From an uncultured Catenibacterium sp. (lineage in GTDB: Bacteria > Bacillota_I > Bacilli_A > Erysipelotrichales > Coprobacillaceae), in contig NZ_UQGV01000012.1 in assembly GCF_900540665.1 (NCBI RefSeq), positions 1 through 36,428 on the forward strand: a stretch of 36,428 nt of DNA, read 5' to 3'. Made by a program: the position numbers and the translations under genes. The notes below the pieces were generated by a model, which had not been told where the DNA came from, did no database searches, and worked only from the letters and a program-made list of their open reading frames with translations. Shown here in pieces: positions 1 through 7,036 of this stretch (positions are counted from its first letter, which is position 1; every line of letters starts with the position of its first letter).

Positions 1-20
1 TAAAGGGGCATGCCCCTTTA
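1..20. terminator. Palindromic terminator of the upstream gene
   Basis: This 20-base stretch is a perfect palindrome that reads the same on both strands, with AAAGGGGC pairing with GCCCCTTT. It would end transcription entering from the left, but only a short run of T follows, so efficiency is uncertain. The gene it serves lies outside the window. Confidence 0.6.
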
Positions 21-25
21 TCCCA

Positions 26-62
26 ATTCCTTAATTCCAGTTTCATTTTACAATTGAGGAAT
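26..62. repeat. Imperfect inverted repeat upstream of the infC promoter
   Basis: ATTCCTTAATT at 26-36 is repeated in inverted orientation as AATTGAGGAAT at 52-62, with one G-T pair in an 11-base arm and a 15-base spacer. No T-tract follows, so it is not an obvious terminator. It sits about 20 bases before the -35 box of infC, so it could be an operator or a remnant hairpin. Function unknown. Confidence 0.35.
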
Positions 63-84
63 CTAAAATAAATTAAAAAAGTTA

Positions 85-113
85 TTGACAAACACCTGTA
101 TATTGGGTAAGAT
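85..113 (+). promoter_or_regulatory. infC operon promoter
   Basis: A perfect -35 box TTGACA (85-90) is followed after 17 bases by TAAGAT (108-113). This is a strong sigma-A-type promoter with predicted start near 120, which places the whole attenuator leader in the transcript. Confidence 0.85.
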
Positions 114-119
114 GAACAG

Positions 120-262
120 GTAAAAAGTGGAAAGAAGAAGTGCCTACTTCTCGCCCGATTGATACAGTTGATGGGCCAATGTCACTAGATTAAACTCTAA
201 CGATAAGTGGGCGCTAGTACGCTCACTTTTTATTTAATATGAAGTAAGCGGAGGTGGCTTTT
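120..262 (+). promoter_or_regulatory. Ribosomal leader / attenuator of infC-rpmI-rplT
   Basis: The untranslated leader runs about 140 bases and contains a hairpin AGAAGT/ACTTCT (135-150), a GCCC...GGGC pairing (153-175) and an intrinsic terminator (205-232). The segment CGCCC (152-156) can also pair with GGGCG (209-213), the 5' arm of the terminator, which would give an antiterminator. In Firmicutes this operon is autoregulated by ribosomal protein L20 binding a leader of this layout. The assignment rests on position and pairing pattern; I could not test it against a covariance model. Confidence 0.7.
205..232 (+). terminator. Attenuator terminator in the infC leader
   Basis: AAGTGGGCG (205-213) pairs with CGCTCACTT (220-228) with one G-U pair, a 6-base loop and a following T-run. 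It lies between promoter and gene rather than after a gene, which marks it as a conditional terminator. Confidence 0.8.
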
Positions 263-805
263 ATTAGACGTTATGATAGAACAAAACCAGTAAAGAAGGA
301 AGATCCAATCAACGAAAATATTCGTTTTAAGGAAGTACTGGTTATTGATCAGAATGGAGAACAGTTAGGCGTTATGAGCAAGAGAGACGCAATGAATCGT
401 GCTTATGATGCAGGACTTGATCTAGTTTGTGTTGCTCCTAAGGCAAAGCCTGCGGTATGCCGTATCATGGACTACGGAAAGTATCGTTTCGAGCAGCAGA
501 AGAAACAAAAAGAAATGAAGAAGAATTCAAAAGTTGTTGCGATCAAGGAGACGCAGTTATCTCCAACAATCGATGTACACGATAAGAACGTGAAGCTTAA
601 ACGTACTTTGAAATGGTTACAGGATGGCGATAAAGTCAAGGTAGCAATTCGTTTCAGAGGAAGACAGATGGCTCATGTTGATCTTGGACAGAAGATTATG
701 GATGATTTTATTGCGGAATGTTCTGAATATTGCGTCGTTGAAAAGCCAGCTAAACTAGAAGGAAGAACATTGACAGCAATGCTCGCACCTAAAAAAGCAA
801 AGTAA
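263..805 (+). CDS. infC: Translation initiation factor IF-3
   Basis: IF-3 binds the 30S subunit, prevents premature 50S joining and proofreads initiator tRNA and start codon. The protein shows the N-terminal domain with NENIRFKEVLVIDQNGEQLG, the lysine-rich linker helix after KYRFEQQ, and the C-terminal domain with LSPTIDVHD and IRFRGRQMAH. The start is chosen as ATT at 263: GGAGGTG (250-256) lies 6 bases upstream at normal distance, whereas the in-frame GTG at 254 is inside that ribosome binding site. This gives 180 residues, the usual family length. ATT starts are known for infC in Bacillus and E. coli, where they let IF-3 repress its own synthesis. First gene of an operon with rpmI and rplT. 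Confidence 0.95.
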   Translation: MRRYDRTKPVKKEDPINENIRFKEVLVIDQNGEQLGVMSKRDAMNRAYDAGLDLVCVAPKAKPAVCRIMDYGKYRFEQQKKQKEMKKNSKVVAIKETQLSPTIDVHDKNVKLKRTLKWLQDGDKVKVAIRFRGRQMAHVDLGQKIMDDFIAECSEYCVVEKPAKLEGRTLTAMLAPKKAK

Positions 806-823
806 AATAGGAGGAAACTTATC

Positions 824-1012
824 ATGCCAAAAATGAAAACACATAGCGGTCTTAAGAAGCGCTTAAAGAAAACAGCAAGTGGTAAATTAAAGAGAGGCCA
901 TGCATACGTATCTCACTTATCACATAATAAGACACATAAACAGAAAAAGCATCTCGCTAAGTCAACATTAGTACACCCATCAGATTACAAGAGAATCAAG
1001 TCTCGTATCTAA
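824..1012 (+). CDS. rpmI: 50S ribosomal protein L35
   Basis: This is a 62-residue, highly basic 50S subunit protein. It begins PKMKTHSGLKKRLKKTASGK, the family hallmark, and has the KTHKQKRxL-like centre. It follows infC by 18 bases with a clear AGGAGG ribosome binding site and precedes rplT, the standard bacterial order. Control is presumably shared with the operon leader. Confidence 0.97.
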   Translation: MPKMKTHSGLKKRLKKTASGKLKRGHAYVSHLSHNKTHKQKKHLAKSTLVHPSDYKRIKSRI

Positions 1013-1039
1013 TAGGTTAATTTTAAGGAGGATATACAC

Positions 1040-1399
1040 ATGGCAAGAGTAAAAGGCGGATTTACAACTAGACGCAGAAGAAAAAAGACATTAAAGCTAG
1101 CTAAAGGTTACTTCGGTAGCAAACATGCTTTATATAAAACAGCTCATGAACAGGTAATGCATTCTTTAAAGTATGCTTACAGAGATAGAAGACAGTTAAA
1201 GAGAGAAATGAGAAAGCTTTGGATTGCACGTATCAACGCTGCTTGCAGAATGAATGATATGTCATATTCAACTTTCATGCACGGTTTAAAACTTGCAGAA
1301 GTTAACGTTAACAGAAAGATGCTTTCAGAAATCGCAATTGTTGATCCTGAAGGTTTCAAGGCTTTAACTGATTTAGCTAAAGAACAGTTAGCAAAGTAA
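1040..1399 (+). CDS. rplT: 50S ribosomal protein L20
   Basis: L20 binds 23S rRNA early in 50S assembly; in Firmicutes and E. coli it also represses this operon by binding the mRNA leader. The 119-residue length is typical. The basic N-terminal tail (MARVKGGFTTRRRRKKTLKL, then AKGYFGSKH) and the globular part with LWIARINAACR and the C-terminal helix are all intact. AGGAGG lies just upstream. It is the last gene of the operon, followed at once by a strong terminator. Confidence 0.97.
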   Translation: MARVKGGFTTRRRRKKTLKLAKGYFGSKHALYKTAHEQVMHSLKYAYRDRRQLKREMRKLWIARINAACRMNDMSYSTFMHGLKLAEVNVNRKMLSEIAIVDPEGFKALTDLAKEQLAK

Positions 1400-1402
1400 T
1401 CT

Positions 1403-1428
1403 AAAGTGCCAGAGATGGCACTTTTTTT
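1403..1428 (+). terminator. Terminator of the infC-rpmI-rplT operon
   Basis: AAAGTGCC (1403-1410) pairs perfectly with GGCACTTT (1417-1424) around a 6-base loop, followed by a T-run. Confidence 0.9.
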
Positions 1429-1444
1429 CATGCTCCAAAATATC

Positions 1445-1473
1445 AGTGTTTTATCTATAGTGTGGTGTATAAT
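1445..1473 (+). promoter_or_regulatory. Probable promoter for the 1510 gene
   Basis: A perfect -10 box TATAAT lies at 1468-1473; the -35 region (1445-1450) is poor. It sits inside the first codons of the longer open frame that begins at 1462, which argues against that upstream start. Confidence 0.5.
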
Positions 1474-1509
1474 GAACTTATAGGTAAACAGGAAGTTGAG
1501 GATGAAAAA

Positions 1510-1854
1510 ATGAATGAATATTCTGATTTAAAAAAAGGGTTTAGAATAAATTATGAAACTGGAGATCAATCAAGAGGTATGTTCCATCTTGATGATTTGG
1601 GGCCTTCTTTTAAAGGTGATCCTATGTTTGCTTTGCGAGTTTCATTAGCTTTAGCAACTATTGAAACAGAATTATATCCTACACTCAATGATGGTGTAAA
1701 CTATATGTTCTATCACACTTATGAGAACGTAGACAGGATTATCGTAGGCGTACATGTAGAGTCACAGGAAGAACTAGATGAAATGAAACGTGACAGAGAT
1801 TTTGTGCTTAATTCAGGCAAACTGGATTATGAAGATGCGTTTAGGGATGAGTAG
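1510..1854 (+). CDS. Hypothetical protein, 114 aa
   Basis: I do not recognise this protein. It is small, acidic and soluble, with no signal peptide or membrane segment. It has a hydrophobic helix-like centre (DPMFALRVSLALATIETELY), a short beta-like stretch (DRIIVGVHV) and a charged C-terminal tail. The start is ATG 1510, preceded by GAGG (1498-1501) at 8 bases; the frame is open back to a GTG at 1462, but the -10 box overlaps that region. It is followed after 6 bases by a second small unknown gene and a shared terminator. Paired small acidic proteins of this sort are often orphan immunity proteins, but nothing here proves that. Confidence 0.7.
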   Translation: MNEYSDLKKGFRINYETGDQSRGMFHLDDLGPSFKGDPMFALRVSLALATIETELYPTLNDGVNYMFYHTYENVDRIIVGVHVESQEELDEMKRDRDFVLNSGKLDYEDAFRDE

Positions 1855-1860
1855 GTAATT

Positions 1861-2244
1861 ATGGTAGAACTAGAATACTATAGAGAAGTAAGAAATGATG
1901 TCTTTCAGGAGATGGATTCGCAAAAAGACACGCCCCATCCGATGTTTTATGGCAGTTCATACGTATTTTCAGACTAAATGCTAGGAGAAAATAGAGAACT
2001 AGAATATTTTATGTGTTTGTGTTATGTTGCTTGTGGACTCTATGAATTAGAACACTATCATGGAATTGAGCCAATCATTGAAATGTACATGACTTATTAT
2101 ATCTATCAGTATGAACATTTTGGAAAATATAAAGATATGCTGTATGACTATGATCTTTTAGAAAAAGATATAGAAAAAATCAAGTCTATAAGAGAACTCA
2201 AGTTTGAAAGATTAAAGTGTTATGAAGAATGTAGAACCGACTGA
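1861..2244 (+). pseudogene. Small gene split by an in-frame TAA stop
   Basis: ATG 1861 opens a frame that reads 38 codons, ending ...GSSYVFSD, then meets TAA at 1975-1977. The same frame continues with ATG at 1978 for another 88 codons to TGA at 2242-2244. No ribosome binding site precedes ATG 1978, so the second part does not look like an independent gene. The simplest reading is one former protein of about 127 residues inactivated by a nonsense change; readthrough or a sequencing error are alternatives. The product is unrecognised: acidic, rich in tyrosine, with a helical middle (LEYFMCLCYVACGLYELEHY). The final stop lies inside the terminator hairpin. Confidence 0.65.
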
Positions 2245-2257
2245 GAGTCGGTTTTTT
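2235..2257 (+). terminator. Terminator after the 1510-2244 gene pair
   Basis: AACCGACT (2235-2242) pairs with AGTCGGTT (2246-2253) around a GAG loop, followed by a T-run. The TGA stop of the preceding frame is within the hairpin. Confidence 0.88.
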
Positions 2258-2297
2258 CATGTTCAGAAAATTAATAGTGTGCTATGAAATAATCTTA

Positions 2298-2303
2298 TAT
2301 AAT
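2298..2303 (+). promoter_or_regulatory. -10 box for a leaderless transcript of the IIB-like gene
   Basis: A perfect TATAAT ends 7 bases before ATG 2311, so transcription should begin at or next to the A of the start codon. The -35 region is weak (TAGTGT, 2275-2280). Confidence 0.6.
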
Positions 2304-2310
2304 ATACCCC

Positions 2311-2736
2311 ATGAGTCTATTAAAAATATTAATCTGCTGCGGTGGTGGCTTCTCATCAAGCTATGTCACTACACGTATGCAAAAACAAATTAAAGAAAAT
2401 CATTTAGAGAATCAAGTCCAGATTGATTTCTCACCCTTTAGCTTGATGCACGAAGTCATTGATCAATATGATGTGGTGATGTGCTGTCCACACCTGCTTA
2501 TGGAAATTAAGTTGCATTTTAAGGATACAGGTGTACCTTTATATGTTCTTCCTCCTAGAATGTATGGCTTGATGAAACTTACTGAAATTGTAGATGATGC
2601 GAAAGGAGTAATAGACATCTATAAACAAACAAAACAGAATCCAGTTTATTTTCCTGGAGAAGAAAATATCTTAAGAGTGACACGTATTAACTCTTATCGC
2701 CATACTCATGGAGGCAAAGACCATGGGGACATTTAA
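2311..2736 (+). CDS. Orphan PTS IIB-like protein (lactose/cellobiose family)
   Basis: IIB proteins of the lactose/cellobiose PTS carry a phosphorylated cysteine in a CxxGMSTS loop right after the first beta strand. Here the N-terminus reads KILICCGGGFSSSY, so Cys10 fits the phospho-cysteine and GGGFSSS the P-loop. The core occupies about residues 1-105; the remaining tail to 141 is an extension. No IIA or IIC gene is nearby. There is no ribosome binding site before the ATG, and a TATAAT box lies 7 bases upstream, suggesting leaderless translation. The 3' end overlaps the ABC permease gene by 14 bases, so the two are probably translationally coupled. A regulatory rather than sugar-transport role is possible but unproven. 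Confidence 0.75.
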   Translation: MSLLKILICCGGGFSSSYVTTRMQKQIKENHLENQVQIDFSPFSLMHEVIDQYDVVMCCPHLLMEIKLHFKDTGVPLYVLPPRMYGLMKLTEIVDDAKGVIDIYKQTKQNPVYFPGEENILRVTRINSYRHTHGGKDHGDI

Positions 2737-4006
2737 ATTTGCCTGTAAGATGTTGAAGCGTGAAAAGAAACAAGCTATATCCTATGGTGTTACTGTTCTT
2801 TTTACTGTCTTTGTATCATTTGTCTTCTTTAATATTATTAATAATGATACGTTAATAGATCAAACAACAGCTGGAAGTGGTGGATCATTTTCACAGGTCA
2901 GCGTTCCATTATCAAGTATTATCGCATTTGTTGTTATAATGTTTTGCGGATTAATGATGGTTTATGCCAACTCATTCTTTTGTACACACAAGACAAAAGA
3001 ATTCGCTATTCTCGCTATGAGTGGCAGCAGTTTTTTTGATTCAACACTCTATTTATTTTATCAGGAAATCATTATCTCTTTAATTGCCTTACCTCTAGGT
3101 TATTTGATTGGTATGGCAGGGGCAGTAGGAGTGAATTCAATCATGTATCAACATATGCATATTCATAAGTCTATCTTTGCGATTCCTATGCGTGCCTACA
3201 CTGATACACTTATGACCATTGTTATTCTCTTCTTTATTACAATGTTGGGAGATTCAGGGTTTGTCTATCGTCATGATATCCAGACACTCTTACATGAATC
3301 TCATGAAAAGGTTGTGGATACGAAATTACCTTCTTATCTTCCTCCATTCATTTATATATTTGCGATTATTATATTAGTTACGACTCCTTATTGTCCAACT
3401 GGATTTGTATTCCCTTGTTTTGTAGGGGGGATAGGGGCAGCTTATGTATTGTCCCAGACAATCCCAGAAATACTTAGAACAATCAAGAGTAAACGTCTAG
3501 GACATACTTTGCACCTAGTTTCTTTAAGTCATTTATCTACTTCTTTGACTAATTCAGGTGCTCTTATTCTTGTTTATGTTGTCACAAACGTTTGCATGAG
3601 TGCAATGATCATTGCTCAGAGAAATTCACCAAGAGAATATATGACTGCCATTATTGCTTACATTGTGATGACAATCTTATTATCTATCACAATTATGTAT
3701 AAATATGCTGCAGAAACTATGAAAAGAGTGAAAGCCTTTAGTAATCTTTATAAGATAGGCTGTACAAGAAAGAAGATTGCTTCTTATATTAAGAAGGAAG
3801 TAATTCTCTTCTATGCATTACTTGTTTTAATACCTATTGTTTATCTCACAATTGTCATGGTTCAGGTTTATATGCATACACCGGATACTTTAGGTCTCAT
3901 TATTATGTTATTTGGCGTGGATATTATGCCACAGATGATTCTTGCAGGTATTACTTATTATATTTATAAAACGAATGTTTATATGGAGATAGGAGAAGTA
4001 CTATGA
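2723..4006 (+). CDS. FtsX-like ABC transporter permease
   Basis: This is an integral membrane protein of 427 residues with about ten hydrophobic segments (for example near residues 15-36, 60-82, 100-126, 200-240, 268-290, 300-325, 350-375 and 385-410). The segment THKTKEFAILAMSGSS after the second membrane segment and KRVKAFSNLYKIGCTRKKI near the C-terminus are the two FtsX/MacB-type coupling regions. The order of segments recalls BceB-type permeases, but no large extracellular domain is present. ATG 2723 is chosen because GGAGG (2710-2714) is 8 bases upstream; the in-frame ATG at 2708 abuts that site. It overlaps the ATPase gene by ATGA. The substrate is unknown. Confidence 0.85.
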   Translation: MGTFKFACKMLKREKKQAISYGVTVLFTVFVSFVFFNIINNDTLIDQTTAGSGGSFSQVSVPLSSIIAFVVIMFCGLMMVYANSFFCTHKTKEFAILAMSGSSFFDSTLYLFYQEIIISLIALPLGYLIGMAGAVGVNSIMYQHMHIHKSIFAIPMRAYTDTLMTIVILFFITMLGDSGFVYRHDIQTLLHESHEKVVDTKLPSYLPPFIYIFAIIILVTTPYCPTGFVFPCFVGGIGAAYVLSQTIPEILRTIKSKRLGHTLHLVSLSHLSTSLTNSGALILVYVVTNVCMSAMIIAQRNSPREYMTAIIAYIVMTILLSITIMYKYAAETMKRVKAFSNLYKIGCTRKKIASYIKKEVILFYALLVLIPIVYLTIVMVQVYMHTPDTLGLIIMLFGVDIMPQMILAGITYYIYKTNVYMEIGEVL

Positions 4007-4773
4007 GCGAAATACTAGTTGCGAAAGAAATCACTAAAATATATGGGATTGGTACAAGCCATACCTTTGAAGCATTACATGGTGTCTCTATGACTATGAA
4101 TGAAGGAGAATTCATCTGTGTTATGGGACCTAGTGGTGCAGGCAAATCTACTTTTATTAATAATTTATCTACAATTGATATTCCTACAAAAGGGAAGGTT
4201 TACATCAATAATACTGAAGTAAGAAGCATGGGGGAGAATGAAATAGGTAAATTCCGCTATGAGAACCTTGGATTCATCTTCCAGGAATTCAATTTATTAG
4301 ATTCTCTCACTATTCTTGAAAATATCGCAGTTCCTCTTTCTCTTGCAAATTTACCACAGGAAGAAATAGAAACAAGAGTTAAAGAAACAGCCTCACGTTT
4401 ATCTATTGATTCATTACTTCATAAGTATCCTAATGAATGTTCAGGAGGACAAAGACAGCGTGCAGCCATCTGTCGTGCTCTTGTAACTCATCCTAAGCTT
4501 ATTGTAGCGGATGAACCAACAGGTAACTTAGATTCCCATACATCACATGAAATATTAGAAATATTTAAAGAATTAAATGACAAAGATGGTGTTTCTATAC
4601 TTATGGTGACTCATGATCCAATGATTGCCAGCTATTCACAGAAATTACTGTATATTAAAGATGGTGTCATTGCGAAGCAAGTCGTGAAGGGTGATTTGAC
4701 ACAGAAGGAGTATTTCCATAAAATAGTAGACGTTAACTCAGCAGAGTCAATGTCTTTATTTGAGGGGGAATAA
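4003..4773 (+). CDS. ABC transporter ATP-binding protein (MacB/BceA-type)
   Basis: This is the cytoplasmic ATPase partner of the FtsX-like permease. Walker A GPSGAGKST is at residues 42-50, the Q-loop at Gln94, the signature SGGQRQR at 147-153, Walker B with ADEPTGNLD at 169-177 and the switch His204 in VTHD. All catalytic residues are intact, and the 256-residue length fits the family. The start overlaps the permease stop (ATGA) and has AGGAGAAG upstream. No two-component system, the usual partner of BceAB bacitracin modules, is adjacent, so export of a peptide or lipid is only a family-level guess. Confidence 0.92.
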   Translation: MSEILVAKEITKIYGIGTSHTFEALHGVSMTMNEGEFICVMGPSGAGKSTFINNLSTIDIPTKGKVYINNTEVRSMGENEIGKFRYENLGFIFQEFNLLDSLTILENIAVPLSLANLPQEEIETRVKETASRLSIDSLLHKYPNECSGGQRQRAAICRALVTHPKLIVADEPTGNLDSHTSHEILEIFKELNDKDGVSILMVTHDPMIASYSQKLLYIKDGVIAKQVVKGDLTQKEYFHKIVDVNSAESMSLFEGE

Positions 4774-4777
4774 GTAT

Positions 4778-5623
4778 ATGAGTGGAATTGTTTTAGAAGG
4801 TGGTACATTTAGACCAATCTTTTCTTGCGGTATTATGGATTGTTTGAATGATCATGATATTATGTTTGATTATTGTATAGGTGTAAGTGCAGGAATCACT
4901 GATGGTGTTTCTTATGTATCAAAACAGCCTAGAAGAAATCTTGAGATACTAAAAACGTATCGTCATGATCCTCGTTATATTGGTTTAAGAAACTATAAGA
5001 CGGATCATTCTTTATTTGGTTTAAAGTTTGCCTATGAAACAATTTCTAATGAACTTAATCCTTTTGATTATGATACATTTTATAAGTCTCATACAAAAGT
5101 GCTTGTAGGTGTCACAAATGCAAATACAGGAAAAGCAGAATATATAGATGGTCATAAAATAGATCGCCATTGTACAGTGTTAAAGGCAACATGTGCTATT
5201 CCTATCGTATTTCCTGCAATCAAGATAGGCGAGAATGAATATTTTGATGGCGGTATTGCAGATTCTATTCCTGTAAAGAAAGCGATAGAGGATGGTAATA
5301 AGAAGCTTTTGATTGTTCTTACTAGACCAAAGGGTTATAAGAAGACACTCAATTTTTCAACTCGATTTGCAGCACAGGTCGTGTCTCGTAAATACCCACT
5401 TCTTAAAGATGCCCTGCTTTCACGTCATATCAAATATAATGAAACTTTAGACTATATTGACAAACTAGAAAAAGAAGGCAAGGCACTTGTATTAAGACCA
5501 ACAGAAGAAGTTATTATTGATTCTATGGAAAAGGATCTAGATAAGATTCAAAGGATCTATGATTATGGTTATGCGCTTGCTTTAGAACATTTAGAAGAAA
5601 TAAAGGCAATATGTCATGAATAG
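4778..5623 (+). CDS. Patatin-like phospholipase family protein
   Basis: Serine lipid hydrolase of the patatin fold with a Ser-Asp dyad. The sequence shows the glycine-rich oxyanion loop LEGGTFRPIF (6-15), nucleophile Ser37 in GVSAG, and Asp157 in FDGGIADSIP. The C-terminal hundred residues match the helical tail seen in YjjU-like bacterial patatins. No signal peptide, so it is cytoplasmic. ATG 4778 is chosen because GGGGGAA lies 8 bases before it; an in-frame TTG at 4760 has no such site. It follows the ABC ATPase by 4 bases and is likely cotranscribed, hinting at a lipid link for the exporter (inference). Confidence 0.88.
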   Translation: MSGIVLEGGTFRPIFSCGIMDCLNDHDIMFDYCIGVSAGITDGVSYVSKQPRRNLEILKTYRHDPRYIGLRNYKTDHSLFGLKFAYETISNELNPFDYDTFYKSHTKVLVGVTNANTGKAEYIDGHKIDRHCTVLKATCAIPIVFPAIKIGENEYFDGGIADSIPVKKAIEDGNKKLLIVLTRPKGYKKTLNFSTRFAAQVVSRKYPLLKDALLSRHIKYNETLDYIDKLEKEGKALVLRPTEEVIIDSMEKDLDKIQRIYDYGYALALEHLEEIKAICHE

Positions 5624-5646
5624 AGTCTCTTGAAAGAGGCTCTTTT
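5622..5646 (+). terminator. Terminator after the patatin gene
   Basis: AGAGTCTCT (5622-5630) pairs with AGAGGCTCT (5635-5643) with one G-U pair and a TGAA loop, followed by a short T-run. The loop also carries part of a -35 box for the next gene. Confidence 0.65.
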
Positions 5647-5658
5647 ACTATTTATAAT
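5630..5658 (+). promoter_or_regulatory. Promoter of the peptidase C26 gene, embedded in a terminator
   Basis: TTGAAA (5630-5635) and TATAAT (5653-5658) are 17 bases apart. The -35 box occupies the loop of the preceding terminator hairpin. Predicted start near 5665 leaves only about 14 bases before ATG 5679, at the edge of the AGGAG site. Confidence 0.65.
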
Positions 5659-5678
5659 ACTTTTAGGAGTTGATGTAC

Positions 5679-6380
5679 ATGAAACCTATTATAGGAATAT
5701 TACCTTTATTTGATGAGAAGAAAGATAGTTATTGGATGCTGCCAGGATATATGAAAGGTATTATGAATGCAGGAGGTATTCCTGTGATGTTACCTTTTAT
5801 TGACAAAACAGAAGATATTAAACAATTATCAGAAAACTTTGACGGTTTTCTTTTTACTGGTGGGCCAGATATAGATCCTACTTATTATCATGAAGAGAAG
5901 AAGGAAAAATGTGGAGATTTAACACCTTATAGAGACACACTAGAAAGTCAGTTATTTAAAGAAGTATATGCTTTAGATAAACCGATATTAGGAATATGTA
6001 GAGGACATCAGTTACTTAATGTATTATGTGGTGGCACATTGTATCAGGATCTACCATCAGAATATCAAAGTGCTATATCTCACAGGATGAAACCACCTTA
6101 TGACAATAAGCAGCATACAGTCACTCTTATAGAAAATACACCATTAAAGAGCTTACTTAATAAAACTATTCTGCCAGTCAATAGCTGTCATCATCAAGCA
6201 GTCAAAGAACTAGGAGATGATTTACAACCTATGGCTATAAGTGAAGATGGTTTAGTTGAATCATGTTATTCACCTAATAAGAAGTTTGTATGGGGTGTAC
6301 AATGGCATCCTGAATTTATGTATACAGAAAAAGAAAGTCAGAAAATATTTAAAGAGTTTATAAGAAAATGCAGAGAGTAA
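5679..6380 (+). CDS. Gamma-glutamyl-gamma-aminobutyrate hydrolase family protein (peptidase C26)
   Basis: This is a class I glutamine-amidotransferase-like hydrolase of the PuuD type, which cleaves gamma-glutamyl amides such as gamma-Glu-GABA. The nucleophile Cys107 is in GICRGHQLLN, with His210 and Glu212 in WGVQWHPEF completing the triad; FTGGPDIDP (59-67) forms the oxyanion region. The 233-residue length is close to the family norm. The start is ATG 5679, 9 bases after AGGAG; the in-frame TTG 5670 and ATG 5673 are too close to that site. No putrescine-degradation genes are nearby, so the natural substrate is uncertain. It overlaps the next gene by 13 bases. Confidence 0.85.
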   Translation: MKPIIGILPLFDEKKDSYWMLPGYMKGIMNAGGIPVMLPFIDKTEDIKQLSENFDGFLFTGGPDIDPTYYHEEKKEKCGDLTPYRDTLESQLFKEVYALDKPILGICRGHQLLNVLCGGTLYQDLPSEYQSAISHRMKPPYDNKQHTVTLIENTPLKSLLNKTILPVNSCHHQAVKELGDDLQPMAISEDGLVESCYSPNKKFVWGVQWHPEFMYTEKESQKIFKEFIRKCRE

Positions 6381-7036
6381 AATGGAATATTAAATTAAAA
6401 GGACATATATATCCTTGTATTGTTTCATATAAGAAGATGAAAACAATCAGAGTGAAGATCAGAGATAATTATTTAGAGGTGAGTGCACCTGTTGGTACAA
6501 GTGAGAAGTATATTCGTGATTTAATATATGAAAATGAAGAGGATTTATATGCACGTTTGTCTTCTTATGTCTCTTATTTTGATCTAAGAGATGGTGGATA
6601 TGTCTATATCTTTGGTAAGAAATATCAAATAGTTGTCAGAGATGTCAAGAAGAAGCAATGTGCGATTCATGGAGATACGGTTTATGTTTATAGTTCTTAT
6701 GTAGAAAATGCGTTAGGTATATTTCTTGCACAGACACTTTATGAATACTTGAAAACTAGAACAGCAGAATATCTACCCTTATTTAATCGACCTATGCCAC
6801 GTACACAAATTAAGCATTATAAAGGAAGATGGGGAAGCTGTTATGATCAATTAAACCTTGTGACATTCAACTTTTCTTTAGTTTATTTAGATAAAGAGTT
6901 GATTGATTATGTGATTGTGCATGAATTGTGTCATTTTATTGAACCAAATCATTCGCCTCGATTCTATGCTGAAGTCAAAAAGAGAATGCCAGATTATAAG
7001 AAACGTATGAAATTATTGGAGGAAAAGCATGTATGA
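6368..7036 (+). CDS. YgjP-like zinc metallopeptidase domain protein (DUF45)
   Basis: This family has a single predicted metalloprotease domain. Typical landmarks are present: KTIRVKIRDNYLEVSAP at the N-terminus, GRWGSCYDQLNLVTFNFSL in the middle, and the zinc motif HELCH at 185-189 followed by NHSPRFY, where His195 is the likely third ligand. The length of 222 residues is normal, with no signal peptide. In many genomes the family sits beside type I restriction systems; here it is in a metabolic cluster. It starts inside the preceding gene with a weak ribosome binding site, so translation is probably coupled, and its stop overlaps the methyltransferase start (ATGA). The substrate is unknown. 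Confidence 0.85.
   Translation: MQRVKWNIKLKGHIYPCIVSYKKMKTIRVKIRDNYLEVSAPVGTSEKYIRDLIYENEEDLYARLSSYVSYFDLRDGGYVYIFGKKYQIVVRDVKKKQCAIHGDTVYVYSSYVENALGIFLAQTLYEYLKTRTAEYLPLFNRPMPRTQIKHYKGRWGSCYDQLNLVTFNFSLVYLDKELIDYVIVHELCHFIEPNHSPRFYAEVKKRMPDYKKRMKLLEEKHV

Noticed and set aside
1177..1431. 84-codon antisense frame opposite rplT
   Set aside because: It lies wholly over a ribosomal protein gene and terminator, with no promoter or ribosome binding site of its own.
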